A DNA stretch of 64,000 nt from Parapedobacter sp051400755 (GCF_051400755.1 NZ_JBLFFL010000003.1:1-64000), one strand, 5' to 3'. Positions 50,916 to 59,790 are shown, numbered from the stretch's first letter. Numbers and translations are program-made. Notes: generated from the sequence alone by a model not told the origin.

Positions 50916-51377
50916 ATGATCGTCATAAAACAGTATCTTACCGCTATCATACTATTGTTTGCCGCCGCCTTCGCAACGGCACAGGAGAGCAGGGCGCAGC
51001 GTTTCGAACGGATCGAGGCAGAGAAAATTGCATTCATTACCAAAGAATTGAACCTGACACCGTCCGAAGCTCAGGCGTTTTTTCCGATATACAATCAGTA
51101 TTATAAAGAGATATCGACGCTGAAGCACGAACGGCGTAGCAGAGGCTTACAGGGCAAGCAATCCCTGGGGAGTCAAAAGGTTCCCAGCAGTACCCTCAAT
51201 CCGGCCAACCGGGATGTCCTGGCATTTGATGCCAAGGAGCTGGAAGTAAAGAAAATCTACCGGAAGCGGTTCGCTAATGTTGTTGGGCAAGCCCGGGCTT
51301 CGCGCTTTTTTGCGGTGGAAGAAGAATTCCGCAACTACCTGATGCGTGAACTGCAGCAGCGGCGGCGCGATCATTAA
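50916..51377 (+). CDS. Exported Spy/CpxP-like helical protein
   Basis: A 153-residue exported protein (signal peptide LTAIILLFAAAFATAQ) that is helical and rich in R, E, Q and K. It has FERIEAEKIAFITKELNLTPSEAQAFFPIYNQYYKEISTLKHERR, the LTPSEAQ-FFPIYNQY pattern seen in Bacteroidota proteins that resemble periplasmic chaperones of the Spy/CpxP type. It lies three bases after the anti-sigma gene, so it is co-transcribed and may report or relieve envelope stress. Confidence 0.75.
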   Translation: MIVIKQYLTAIILLFAAAFATAQESRAQRFERIEAEKIAFITKELNLTPSEAQAFFPIYNQYYKEISTLKHERRSRGLQGKQSLGSQKVPSSTLNPANRDVLAFDAKELEVKKIYRKRFANVVGQARASRFFAVEEEFRNYLMRELQQRRRDH

Positions 51378-51402
51378 CAGCAACAAATCCCTACCCGTAT
51401 CC

Positions 51403-52593
51403 ATGCTTAGTAATCGGCAGCTTTTTTTGTTGAATACCGCCCAAACTTCGCATTCGCCCCGACTGATCGAAGTCGAGCGCGCGGAGGGCATTTACCTTTA
51501 CGGACCCAACGGTGAGCGGTACATGGATCTGGTCTCCGGCTTTGCGGTGAGCAACATCGGACATCGACACCCCAAGGTGCTTGAGGCCATTTCTAAGCAG
51601 CTCGATCACTACCTGCATGTGACGGTATATGGCGAATTTGTGCAGGTGCCTCAGGTAGCCTTGGCCACTAAGCTCCTCTCCGTGCTCCCTGATTCGCTCC
51701 ATTCGGTTTATTTCACTAATTCAGGAACGGAAGCCACTGAGGGCGCGATGAAAATCGCCAAAAAGTTTACCGGGCGGCGCGAAATCATCGCGGCCGAAAA
51801 CGCCTACCACGGTAGTACGCAGGGAGCTTTGAGCCTGATCGGCAACCCCGAATACCATCGGGCATATGCCCCGCTCCTACCCGATATTACGTTCATCCGT
51901 TATAACGAACTGGCCGATATCGACAAGATCACCACATCCACTGCGGCAGTTATTCTGGAGGCGGTACAGGGCGAGGCGGGCATCCGCGTTCCGGATGTGT
52001 CTTATATGCAGGCCATACGCAAACGCTGCGACGAAACGGGCACCTTGCTTATTTTTGATGAGATACAAACCGCCTTCGGCCGTACCGGCAAGCTGTTTGC
52101 CTTTGAACATGACGGTGTCGTGCCAGACATCCTGCTACTGGCCAAAGGGATGGGCGGGGGCATGCCCATTGGGGCGTTCGTGGCCAGCAAAGCGGTAATG
52201 GATGTCATCAAGGAAAACCCCATACTGGGGCACATCACTACCTTTGGCGGCCATCCGGTGAGTTGCGCCGCAGCCCTCGCATCACTCAACGTGATATTGG
52301 ATGAGCACCTGGTAGACGGAGTCGAACGGAAAGCCCAATTATTCCGCCAATACCTACAACATCCCGCTATCCGCGAAATACGGGGTATCGGGCTGATGTT
52401 ATGCGTGCAATTGGACAATTTCGAGCAAGTAGAACGCGTCAGCAGGTACTGTGCGGACCACGGCATCATCATTGACTGGTTTCTTCACTGCGAAACGGCG
52501 TTGCGCATCGCCCCCCCACTGACCATCAGCGACGAAGAAATAATCAGCGCTTGCCAAGTAATACTCGCGGCCATCGATGCCGTAGTCAAATAA
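51403..52593 (+). CDS. Class III PLP-dependent aminotransferase
   Basis: A 396-residue aminotransferase of the class III (acetylornithine/4-aminobutyrate) type. GSGTEATEGAMKIAKKFTGRREIIAAENAYHGST holds the phosphate-binding loop, LLIFDEIQTAFGRTGKLFAFEH the conserved Asp219, and LLAKGMGGGMPIGAFVAS the PLP-binding Lys248. The N-terminus (SPRLIEVERAEGIYLYGPNGERYMDLVSGFAVSNIGHRHP, in parts) fits the family. Substrate is not clear; arginine or ornithine pathway genes are not nearby. The ATG at 51403 starts after the upstream gene ends. The last 8 nt overlap the convergent methyltransferase gene. Confidence 0.9.
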   Translation: MLSNRQLFLLNTAQTSHSPRLIEVERAEGIYLYGPNGERYMDLVSGFAVSNIGHRHPKVLEAISKQLDHYLHVTVYGEFVQVPQVALATKLLSVLPDSLHSVYFTNSGTEATEGAMKIAKKFTGRREIIAAENAYHGSTQGALSLIGNPEYHRAYAPLLPDITFIRYNELADIDKITTSTAAVILEAVQGEAGIRVPDVSYMQAIRKRCDETGTLLIFDEIQTAFGRTGKLFAFEHDGVVPDILLLAKGMGGGMPIGAFVASKAVMDVIKENPILGHITTFGGHPVSCAAALASLNVILDEHLVDGVERKAQLFRQYLQHPAIREIRGIGLMLCVQLDNFEQVERVSRYCADHGIIIDWFLHCETALRIAPPLTISDEEIISACQVILAAIDAVVK

Positions 52594-53773
52594 CCCGACA
52601 CAATAGGCCTTTCAAATACTCCCCTTCGGGGAAAGACGCCCGTACCGGATGGTCTTCGGGCTGGGTGAATTGATGGATAAACTGGATTTCCTTGCCGGCA
52701 TCCAATGCCGCCCAGGCCAGTACCTGCTTGAAGGTAGCCATATCCATTGCCGCAGAGCAGGAAAACGTCGCGAGCAGTCCGCCGCGCTCCAACAGCAGCA
52801 GTCCCCGTCTATTCAACTCTTTATAAGCCCGGGCAGCCTTGTCGAGGCTTGAACGCGAGGGCGCGTATTTGGGCGGGTCCAAGATCACCAGGTCAAACCG
52901 CTCTCCGGTATCGGCAAATGCGCGGAGCTGTTTATTGACATCAGCCTGTATGCTGATGTGCTTTGCGGCATCCAAATCATTCAATGCTTTATTCATCTGC
53001 AGGGTTTCCATCGCTAGTGCTGAACTGTCTACGCTGACCACTTCGGCTGCACCATGGGCAAGGGCGTTTAGCGAAAAGCCTCCTGAATAGCAAAAACAAT
53101 CGAGTACGCGCTTACCCCTTGCGTATCGTGCCGTCAGCAAGCGGTTATCGCGCTGATCGCAGTAAAAGCCCGACTTCTGCCCTTCGGCAATGTTGACCCC
53201 ATAGCGAAGACCGTTTTCTACGATCTCCACCCATTCCGGCGGATGAACGCCCGATAGCAGCCCGTTTGTCAGGGACAATCCTTCATGCGCGCGCGCATTG
53301 GCATCGCTGCGTTCGTAAATGCCAGCAGGCCGGAGCACATTGTTGAGCTCATCCACGACGATCGCTTTCACCTGTTCGATACCGGCAGCATGTACTTGCA
53401 GCGAAAGGAAATCGGCGTATTTATCGACGATTAACCCCGGCAAGAAATCTGCCTCGGCAAAAATAAGCCGCAACGCATTGGTGTCAGGTGCGTCTAACAG
53501 GTGTTTTCTGGACTGTACCGCCCCGCGAATCCGGGCACGCCACCACTGTTCGTCCGGAAACCGCTCGGCATCCCATTCGACCAGCCGCACGGCTACGCGC
53601 GATTGCCCATTGAACAGTCCATAGGCCACAAATTCATGCGCATCATTGATCACTTGCACGATATCACCATTTTGAGGGGTACCCACCGTGCCCGCAACGG
53701 CTCCGGAAAACACCCAAGGATGGAGCTGCCATGCGGCTTTGTCCTTGCCTTTTTTGAGTTGTATGGTATGCAT
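52586..53773 (-). CDS. Class I SAM-dependent rRNA methyltransferase (RlmI-like)
   Basis: About 395 residues: an N-terminal PUA domain (LKKGKDKAAWQLHPWVFSGAVAG and VAVRLVEWD), a linker, and a SAM-dependent methyltransferase domain. Motif I is VLDCFCYSGGFSLNALAHGAAEVVSVDSSA, motif IV DLVILDPPKYAPSRSSLDKAARAYKELNRRG and the late LLERGGLLATFSCSA. The combination fits RlmI/YccW-type enzymes that make 5-methylcytosine in 23S rRNA; the exact target position is not certain. The ATG at 53773 is preferred; a TTG at 53782 is in frame. A -7 box lies just upstream, giving an almost leaderless mRNA. Confidence 0.88.
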   Translation of the reverse strand: MHTIQLKKGKDKAAWQLHPWVFSGAVAGTVGTPQNGDIVQVINDAHEFVAYGLFNGQSRVAVRLVEWDAERFPDEQWWRARIRGAVQSRKHLLDAPDTNALRLIFAEADFLPGLIVDKYADFLSLQVHAAGIEQVKAIVVDELNNVLRPAGIYERSDANARAHEGLSLTNGLLSGVHPPEWVEIVENGLRYGVNIAEGQKSGFYCDQRDNRLLTARYARGKRVLDCFCYSGGFSLNALAHGAAEVVSVDSSALAMETLQMNKALNDLDAAKHISIQADVNKQLRAFADTGERFDLVILDPPKYAPSRSSLDKAARAYKELNRRGLLLLERGGLLATFSCSAAMDMATFKQVLAWAALDAGKEIQFIHQFTQPEDHPVRASFPEGEYLKGLLCRVI

Positions 53774-53779
53774 TTGCTG

Positions 53780-53787
53780 CAAAAATA
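53780..53787 (-). promoter_or_regulatory. -7 box of the methyltransferase gene
   Basis: TATTTTTG (53787-53780, minus strand) matches TAnnTTTG. The start codon is at 53773, so transcription would begin at or just before the ATG. No TTTG occurs at the -33 position. Confidence 0.4.
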
Positions 53788-53932
53788 CCCTTTTTGCAAA
53801 ATAATGATTATTTTTTCTTTCCCGGGTGCAACGCGTGCTACATTAGCCGCGTCTATTCATCAAACGGTTGGTGAATGGAAAAACGGGCTAATGGAATGAC
53901 GAGATTGTAGAACCATAGAAATAAGCAATTAA

Positions 53933-54469
53933 TTGGAAGCCTCATTCAATGACAAGCATCATGAGTTGATAACGGCCTGTAAGCGCGGCGACCGCCAGTC
54001 TCAATTCAAACTATACCATTTATATGCGAAAGCGATGTACAATACAGCGCTCCGCATCGTACAGGATGAGGCCGAAGCCGCAGATGTATTGCAGGAAGCA
54101 TTCGTCGATGCATTCACCCGCTTGGAAAGTTTCCGGCAAGACAGTACGTTCGGGCTATGGATGAAGCAAATCGTGGTCAATAAAGCGATATCTAGCCTAC
54201 GCAAACGGAAACTAGCCCTGCAACCGCTTACAGCGGAGCATGATTTGGCGGAGGAACCATTCGACGAGAACGACGTCGCATGGCGAGTAGAGGCGATCAA
54301 AAATGCCATCAACGAACTGCCGGATGGCTATCGGATCGTGCTCACTTTATACTTATTGGAGGGATACGATCACGAAGAAATAGCACACATTTTGCAGATC
54401 AGTGAGGCGACTTCCCGCAGTCAATTTCTACGGGGAAAGCGAAAACTGCTTGATTGTTTGGCAAATTGA
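53933..54469 (+). CDS. ECF-type RNA polymerase sigma factor
   Basis: A 178-residue ECF sigma factor. Region 2: FKLYHLYAKAMYNTALRIVQDEAEAADVLQEAFVDAFTRLESFRQDSTFGLWMKQIVVNKAISSLRKRK, read in parts. Region 4: LPDGYRIVLTLYLLEGYDHEEIAHILQISEATSRSQFLRGKRKLLD. A TAA codon immediately precedes the TTG at 53933, so TTG is the first possible start and a second TTG at 53966 is the only near alternative. The next two genes form an operon with it: a single-span membrane protein and an exported DUF4097-like protein. Confidence 0.9.
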   Translation: MEASFNDKHHELITACKRGDRQSQFKLYHLYAKAMYNTALRIVQDEAEAADVLQEAFVDAFTRLESFRQDSTFGLWMKQIVVNKAISSLRKRKLALQPLTAEHDLAEEPFDENDVAWRVEAIKNAINELPDGYRIVLTLYLLEGYDHEEIAHILQISEATSRSQFLRGKRKLLDCLAN

Positions 54470-54492
54470 CAGGCGTCATAACAGGAGAAAAA

Positions 54493-55053
54493 ATGAAGAA
54501 GGATTTGAAAGCATTCATGACAGAAAACAAGGCTGCATTTGACCAGGTAGACCCACCGGTGGACCTTTGGCAGCGAATCGAAAAGGAGCTGGACCAACGG
54601 GAATCGGCGCCGCATCCAAGCCGCATCCGGAAGATATGGGTCATGCAAGTACTCAAGGTCGCGGCGGTTACCCTACTCATCGGCACAGCGGGTATCGTCA
54701 TCTATTTTTACGGCAAACGGCATGCATACGAAGACTACAGCCGCATCAATCCGCAGCTCGCCGCCGAACAACGGGCTTACGCGGCCTTGGTCGACCAGAA
54801 AAAGGATTCAATCGCATACATCGCCGCGTCAGATCCCGCACTGCATGGTGAATTTTCGAAAACACTCAGCCAAATGGAAGTCAGCTACGAAACGCTGAAA
54901 CAGGAATTTGCGAAAAGCCCCAATAAGGAGCTGACGTTAGAAGCCATGATCCGCAACCTTCAAGCACAGATCGACGTGCTCAGTCAGCAAATGGAAATAT
55001 TGAACTACATGAATCAAACCAAAACGAAGCAAACCCAGCATGAACAGATTTAA
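54493..55053 (+). CDS. Single-span membrane protein, likely anti-sigma factor
   Basis: A 186-residue protein with one hydrophobic segment (about 56-78, VLKVAAVTLLIGTAGIVIYFYG), a cytoplasmic N-terminus (AFMTENKAAFDQVDPPVDLWQRIEKELDQR) and a long outer helical part (QMEVSYETLKQEFAK, NLQAQIDVLSQQMEIL) likely to form a coiled coil. The N-terminal helix with PPVDLWQRIE is common in anti-sigma factors of Bacteroidota. The start ATG at 54493 has a Shine-Dalgarno AGGAG at 54483-54487, unusual in this phylum. It begins 23 nt after the sigma gene ends and overlaps the next gene by 14 nt. Confidence 0.8.
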   Translation: MKKDLKAFMTENKAAFDQVDPPVDLWQRIEKELDQRESAPHPSRIRKIWVMQVLKVAAVTLLIGTAGIVIYFYGKRHAYEDYSRINPQLAAEQRAYAALVDQKKDSIAYIAASDPALHGEFSKTLSQMEVSYETLKQEFAKSPNKELTLEAMIRNLQAQIDVLSQQMEILNYMNQTKTKQTQHEQI

Positions 55054-56257
55054 CCGCATTGCATTTGTCATGATGTCCCTGTCGCCCATCACGGCGGCAT
55101 GGGCGCAAACAACCCCGCACCGTGTCAAACACATCACCCAATTGGCCGCGGGCATCAGCGAGGAAGTGACCAGTGCCATGAAAGGCATCGATTGGGAAGC
55201 CATCGGTCGCGATACAGAAAACCTAGTCGCCTTATCGGAAGCGGAGGTACAAAAAGTCGCACGCCAAAGTGAGGCCATTGCCGCGACAGTGGCAGGCAAA
55301 GTCTCCCAGATCGATTGGGAACAGCTCTGGGAAGCGCGCAGTAACGATGATGCTTTCACCGTCCAAAAGGAAAAAGTAATCGAGAAAGCGTATCCCGTAA
55401 ACAGCAACCACAAAGTCAGTATCGATAATCGCTATGGCAAAATCACCATACACAATTGGAACCGCAATGAGGTAAAAGTAACCGTGCGGATACAAACCGC
55501 TGAAAAGTCAGAAAGCGACGCACAGGCAGCACTTGACCGTGTCCGCATCAACGAGTCCGTTTCCGCGGGCAACATCTCCTTTAAGACACATATCGCCCCC
55601 GGCGATTCCAATTGGTGGTCTTCCCTGGTCGGCGGCAGTACGAACCGCGCACTGCGGATCGACTACGAAGTGTACATGCCAACAGCAAATGAGCTGGCGC
55701 TTGCCAACCGTTATGGACTCATCGAGGTGGGCGACCGTGATGGCAAGGTGGCTATCGCCGTAAATTACGGCAGTTTGAATGCCGGCCGGTTGAATGCACG
55801 CGATAATTCGTTAGCGATTGCCTATTCCAAAGCCAATATTGCGTACCTCAACGAAGGCGATGTATCGGTAGAATACGGCGGGTTTACCCTCGCGGAGGCC
55901 GAAAGGCTTCAGTTGACCCTCAGCTATACCAGCGGAAGTGAAATCGGGAAAGTGAACCGGGAGGCCAACGTTGACCTGGAATACAGTGGCGGATTTAACA
56001 TGGGACTTGGCGCGGCCATCCAACGAGCCAATATATCGGCTTCTTATTCCGGTGTGCACATCAAACCGGCCGCTGATGCCGCATTCCGTTTCCGCGTAGC
56101 GATCGAATACGGCGGATTTGACTATGATCAAAGCCGCATCAAAATAGCGAATAAGGTGGAGGACAACACCACGAAAAGCTACACCGGCCACTGGAATAGC
56201 GGCAGCGATAACTCGCTGAACATCAGCACTGAATACGGAAGCGTCACGCTGAAATAG
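55040..56257 (+). CDS. Exported DUF4097-like beta-solenoid protein
   Basis: A 405-residue exported protein (signal peptide IAFVMMSLSPITAAWAQ). About residues 30-110 form a charged helical region. From about 120 there is a beta-rich region with short regular repeats: YPVNSNHKVSIDNRYGKITIHNWNRNEVKVTV, ANRYGLIEVGDRDGKVAIAVNYGSLNAGRLNARDN and similar with YGSL and YGGF turns. This suggests a right-handed beta-helix or solenoid of the DUF4097 kind. The protein is the third gene of the ECF operon and overlaps the anti-sigma gene. Its role is unknown; a surface or envelope-sensing role is plausible. Confidence 0.78.
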   Translation: MNRFNRIAFVMMSLSPITAAWAQTTPHRVKHITQLAAGISEEVTSAMKGIDWEAIGRDTENLVALSEAEVQKVARQSEAIAATVAGKVSQIDWEQLWEARSNDDAFTVQKEKVIEKAYPVNSNHKVSIDNRYGKITIHNWNRNEVKVTVRIQTAEKSESDAQAALDRVRINESVSAGNISFKTHIAPGDSNWWSSLVGGSTNRALRIDYEVYMPTANELALANRYGLIEVGDRDGKVAIAVNYGSLNAGRLNARDNSLAIAYSKANIAYLNEGDVSVEYGGFTLAEAERLQLTLSYTSGSEIGKVNREANVDLEYSGGFNMGLGAAIQRANISASYSGVHIKPAADAAFRFRVAIEYGGFDYDQSRIKIANKVEDNTTKSYTGHWNSGSDNSLNISTEYGSVTLK

Positions 56258-56259
56258 CG

Positions 56260-57378
56260 TTATCCAAACCGCTTCCGCATGATCGCATACAGCTTATCTA
56301 CCGTCGTTTGCTTATCGGCCCAATTGTTTTTGCTGGCATAATTCGCCTGCAAAAAGGCATCGGCCGATGCAAAATCGTCATAGCGGTTGAGCAATTCGAT
56401 CGCTTCGCTGTAGGCTAAGCTATAACCGTTGAACAGGTCCTTGATAAACAGTAGTTTGTCATTGAGACTGATGGCTGATTTGATGTCGGCAACGCGTTCA
56501 CCATCATCGCTTCGGGCTGCAAAAAGTGAACTGGCGCCGCTCGTTCCCGCTTTCCGCTGCGCAGAAATGAGCTCATTAAGACTAAGTGGGCGCGTGGGTT
56601 TCTCGGGTTCTTCAGCCGTTGGAGTGTCCGCAGGTTGCGGTGTCGGCTGTGGTAAATCATCCGGCGGCAACGTTACTTCCTTCTCGGCGATGTTCACCTC
56701 ATGGACCACTTCGTTATAAACGGTGTCATCTCCTTCACCCGTTGATTCAACGAGATCTTCCTCCGTATCATCTTGATCGAATGCTTCGTCCGTTTGGTCT
56801 TCTTCCTCCGGTTCGGCCTCATCTTGGCGCATATCGTCGGCAACCTCCTCTTCAGCGTCGATATCCGCCTCATCGTCTTCATAACCTTCCACTTCAGCCG
56901 CCTCGTCGTGCACCTCCTCCGCTACGGTCATGTCGCCTTCTTCATCCGTCATGCCGATCTCTTCGGGAGCAGTTTCTGCCTCATCGTCCGCACTTACCTC
57001 TTCGATTTGTGCCGCATGCGACGCCTGTTCCGCTTCCGCTTCAATCGGCGGGGTGAAGGTTATGGTGTCTGCGCCTGGCTCATCCCATTGCGAAACCGGA
57101 GCGTCGTCTTCCGTTTCTATGTCATCTACCGATGTGGCCGCGACAGCTGCCTCCGTTTCCGGAGCAGCGAGGGCCGCTGCCTGTACAGGTGCATCACGTT
57201 TGAGCAGCTTGTTGTACAAGGTCGCATGTGCCGCAAAATAATTCACTGTGGCTTCAAACAGGTCCCCCTTCAGGTCATCAGCCTGCTCGCCCCCTTCACT
57301 TTCCAACTGCCGATACTGGTCATTGATATCGTTAAGTAACTCCGTTATTTTTGCTAAAATCTGCTTTTTTGTCGCCAT
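56260..57378 (-). CDS. Very acidic protein with helical ends, unknown
   Basis: A 372-residue protein. The first 70 residues are helical (ATKKQILAKITELLNDINDQYRQLESEG, EATVNYFAAHATLYNKLL). The middle (about 80-230) is low-complexity and extremely rich in E, D, A and T. The C-terminal 100 residues contain a folded helical part (RPLSLNELISAQRKAG, RVADIKSAISLNDKLLFIKDLFNGYSLAYSEAIELLNRYDDFASADAFLQANYASKNNWADKQTTVDKLYAIMRKRF, in parts). This layout occurs in Bacteroidota proteins of unknown function. The ATG at 57378 follows a consensus promoter; the frame extends further but is not supported. Confidence 0.75.
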   Translation of the reverse strand: MATKKQILAKITELLNDINDQYRQLESEGGEQADDLKGDLFEATVNYFAAHATLYNKLLKRDAPVQAAALAAPETEAAVAATSVDDIETEDDAPVSQWDEPGADTITFTPPIEAEAEQASHAAQIEEVSADDEAETAPEEIGMTDEEGDMTVAEEVHDEAAEVEGYEDDEADIDAEEEVADDMRQDEAEPEEEDQTDEAFDQDDTEEDLVESTGEGDDTVYNEVVHEVNIAEKEVTLPPDDLPQPTPQPADTPTAEEPEKPTRPLSLNELISAQRKAGTSGASSLFAARSDDGERVADIKSAISLNDKLLFIKDLFNGYSLAYSEAIELLNRYDDFASADAFLQANYASKNNWADKQTTVDKLYAIMRKRFG

Positions 57379-57447
57379 ATCAAGAAAAGTATTTTGTGCT
57401 ATTAGAACGGGTGATTCAGCCCCTAAAGGCATCCCATAATAATTAGT

Positions 57448-57479
57448 CAAACTTAGCTAAAATGCCATTGATATACAAA
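57448..57479 (-). promoter_or_regulatory. Bacteroidota-type promoter of the acidic protein gene
   Basis: On the minus strand TTTG (57479-57476), a 20-nt spacer and TAAGTTTG (57455-57448) match the consensus exactly. The spacer includes TTTTAGC, so the string ATTTTAGCTAAGTTTGA recurs at 59828 before the BadF gene. The start codon at 57378 leaves a leader of about 60 nt. Confidence 0.65.
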
Positions 57480-57561
57480 TAATAAGTATATTGCCGGAGT
57501 TTCCATCCCAAACGCGTCGATTCCACACCTCGAAATCAACATTAAATACGGATATTTGCCT

Positions 57562-58149
57562 ATGTTATTTTCGGAAGACCGGTTAGTACGTCGTGATGCG
57601 TCATACGGAAGCATCGAAGTCATCTGCGGATCCATGTTTTCGGGGAAGACCGAAGAACTTATTCGCAGGCTGCGCCGCGCACAATTTGCCAAGCTCGATG
57701 TCAACATCTTTAAGCCAGCGATTGACACCCGATACCACACTAGTGTCATTGTCTCACATGATAGCAACAGCATTCCCTCGATGCCGGTGGCGCACTCATC
57801 AGCCATTCTGCAATTGGGCAGCACGACAAAAGTTGTCGGTATTGATGAGGCGCAGTTCTTTGACGACGAGCTTCCAGCGGTTTGCAACGAACTGGCCAAC
57901 CGGGGGGTCCGTGTCATCGTGGCCGGTCTCGACATGGATTTCAAGGGGCGGCCATTCGGGCCAGTTCCCGCGTTGATGGCCATCGCCGAGCATGTCACCA
58001 AAGTACATGCGGTGTGTGTGCGCTGCGGGGCGCCCGCAAATTATTCATACCGCATCGCGAAAGATGAGCAAAAACTGCTGTTGGGCGAAAAGGAAAGCTA
58101 TGAACCGCGGTGCCGAACCTGCTTTTATGGGCAAAACAATCAACCCTGA
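57562..58149 (+). CDS. tdk: Thymidine kinase
   Basis: A 195-residue type II thymidine kinase that phosphorylates thymidine in the salvage pathway. The P-loop is GSMFSGKTEELIRRL; then FKPAIDTRY, the Asp of GIDEAQFFDD (Walker B) and the lasso segment with GLDMDFKGRPFGPVPALMAIAEHVTK. The zinc site is formed by CVRCG near residue 150 and CRTC at the end (YEPRCRTCFYG). The ATG at 57562 gives MLFSEDRL; a TTG at 57556 is in frame. It is convergent with the glutathione peroxidase gene; a strong terminator lies between them. Confidence 0.95.
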   Translation: MLFSEDRLVRRDASYGSIEVICGSMFSGKTEELIRRLRRAQFAKLDVNIFKPAIDTRYHTSVIVSHDSNSIPSMPVAHSSAILQLGSTTKVVGIDEAQFFDDELPAVCNELANRGVRVIVAGLDMDFKGRPFGPVPALMAIAEHVTKVHAVCVRCGAPANYSYRIAKDEQKLLLGEKESYEPRCRTCFYGQNNQP

Positions 58150-58300
58150 ACAACGTGAACGAGATTAATACCCTACTTTTCGCCGACCGATAGACTATAC
58201 CTGTTTTTTTTGCGTTTAAGAGAATATATAACCTGGGAAATCAGGTCAAATAGGTTTAGGTTCGACTTTTCATAATTAGGTTTATAATTGGTTAGTTTTG

Positions 58301-58329
58301 AAAGCCTCCCGCTCATCGGGAGGCTTTTA
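58301..58329. terminator. Bidirectional terminator between tdk and the peroxidase gene
   Basis: AAAGCCTCCCG (58301-58311) pairs with CGGGAGGCTTT (58317-58327), an 11-bp perfect stem with the loop CTCAT, and a T-run follows on the plus strand (TTTTATTT) and an A-run precedes on it. It works for both convergent genes. Confidence 0.85.
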
Positions 58330-58330
58330 T

Positions 58331-58849
58331 TTACAGCTTGCTGATCAGCTCATCGCTCATCGGCTCCACTTTTGACCGGAATCGGTGAACAAGGTTGCCT
58401 TCCTCATCAATCAGGAATTTCTCAAAATTCCACTTAATTTCCCCCGTAAAGTCGGGGTTCTCGCCACTCGTCAAGTATTTGAATAGCGGGGATATATCAT
58501 CTCCTTTTACACTGCTCTTCTCCGCCAGCGGAAAGGTCACCCCAAAATTTTTCTCGCAAAAACCCTGGATCTCCTCATTGCTGCCCGGCTCCTGTCCGCC
58601 AAAATTATTGGCGGGAAACCCGATGACCACCACCTTATCCCCATATTTTTCCGATAATTCCTGCAAACCAGCATACTGCTTGGTAAACCCGCATTCGGAG
58701 GCGGTATTGACGATCAACAGTTTCTTTCCCTTGAATTGCGAAAGGCTCACCTCTTTACCATCTATTGACGCAAAGGCAAATTGATGCACGTTATCGGCTG
58801 GCATGGTCATCACCGCTGCCCCGAACATTAACATTAGTATTGTTTTCAT
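58331..58849 (-). CDS. Glutathione peroxidase family protein, exported
   Basis: A 172-residue thiol peroxidase of the glutathione peroxidase family with an N-terminal signal-like segment (MKTILMLMFGAAVMTMPA). The peroxidatic Cys53 lies in VNTASECGFTKQYAGLQEL, followed by the FPANNFGGQEPG segment with the conserved Gln and the late IKWNFEKFLID with Trp. The residue is cysteine, not selenocysteine. Reduction would most likely use thioredoxin, since Bacteroidota seldom make glutathione. It acts on hydrogen or lipid peroxides, probably in the periplasm. Confidence 0.92.
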   Translation of the reverse strand: MKTILMLMFGAAVMTMPADNVHQFAFASIDGKEVSLSQFKGKKLLIVNTASECGFTKQYAGLQELSEKYGDKVVVIGFPANNFGGQEPGSNEEIQGFCEKNFGVTFPLAEKSSVKGDDISPLFKYLTSGENPDFTGEIKWNFEKFLIDEEGNLVHRFRSKVEPMSDELISKL

Positions 58850-58885
58850 AACCCAATTTATTTGATGTTATACTAAATTTCACTT

Positions 58886-58913
58886 TTTACTCTTTACTCT
58901 TTACTCTTTACTT
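58886..58913. repeat. Short TTTACTC tandem repeat
   Basis: Four 7-nt units in a row: three TTTACTC and one TTTACTT. It lies in the 74-nt gap between the BadF-like gene (ends 58924) and the peroxidase gene (starts 58849). Slippage may vary the copy number. It is too short to be a terminator, and it sits about 40-60 nt before the peroxidase start, where it could influence expression. Confidence 0.7.
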
Positions 58914-58923
58914 TTCACCCGAC

Positions 58924-59790
58924 TCACAACTGGATCTCATAATTCTTTTCACGCTGGATGATGTAATCAAACAATTCTTCAATTGGACGACTCAGTACCT
59001 TACCGATCTTGACCCCCTGCTGTTCGCCCACCTCACGCAACTGCGCCAAAAAATGAAATGCAATGGATCCGACGAAATGGTACACATAATCCCGGTAGTC
59101 CGGAAAAAGCTTGATGTTGGTCGCGATAAATTCCCTAAAACCGGTCTTAAGCAATTCGTCTACAAACGGGTGGTCTACATGGTCGCTCATAAATGGCACG
59201 AATGAAGCCAGGTACACATTAGGGGAGGCCCGCTGATACACGTTTTTGATGACAATTTCCTTGTTTATGCGGTATTTTGTCTGAAACAGCTCCGAAAGAT
59301 CGTCGGGCATCGTCCCATATAAGAATTTGGTGACCAATTGCTTTCCAAACCAAACACCCGACCCCTCATCGCCAAGCACATACCCGATTCCCTGCCGTGT
59401 GGGGAATACTTCCTGGCCGTCAAAGAAGCTCACGTCAGAACCGGTACCTAGCGTAGCGATATACCCCTTGTGACGGCCACAGGTCGCATAAGCCGCGCCC
59501 ACCAGGTCCGTTTCCACCGAAATAAACGCATTCACAAAAAGCTGTGACAGTGCGTTGGACACGATCTCCCGCCTATCGGGACTGGTACAGCCGGACCCGA
59601 AAAAGTAAACTTCGGTTATCCGATCCGCATAAGGCATGATTTCCTTCGCATTCTGGATTATTTTTGCAATATCCCGTTCGTTGACAAAGAACGGGTTGAG
59701 CCCTTTGGTCGTAAATCCCAACCGCTGGCCGTCAGGCAGGGCCAACATCCAATCCGACTGAGAAGAACCGCTATCTGCTACTAATATCAT
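58924..59790 (-). CDS. BadF/BadG/BcrA/BcrD-type ATPase (N-acetylglucosamine kinase-like)
   Basis: A 288-residue ASKHA-fold protein: first phosphate loop ILVADSGSSQSDWMLALPDG at the start, then TKGLNPFFVNE, second loop YIATLGTGSDVSFFDG, GYVLGDEGSGVWFGKQLVTKFL, and the C-terminal FVGSIAFHFLAQLREV. Relatives in animals and bacteria act as N-acetylglucosamine kinases, so a sugar kinase role (amino sugar salvage or murein recycling) is the best guess. It starts 80 nt after the TolC gene and has its own promoter. No sugar-pathway gene is next to it. Confidence 0.85.
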   Translation of the reverse strand: MILVADSGSSQSDWMLALPDGQRLGFTTKGLNPFFVNERDIAKIIQNAKEIMPYADRITEVYFFGSGCTSPDRREIVSNALSQLFVNAFISVETDLVGAAYATCGRHKGYIATLGTGSDVSFFDGQEVFPTRQGIGYVLGDEGSGVWFGKQLVTKFLYGTMPDDLSELFQTKYRINKEIVIKNVYQRASPNVYLASFVPFMSDHVDHPFVDELLKTGFREFIATNIKLFPDYRDYVYHFVGSIAFHFLAQLREVGEQQGVKIGKVLSRPIEELFDYIIQREKNYEIQL

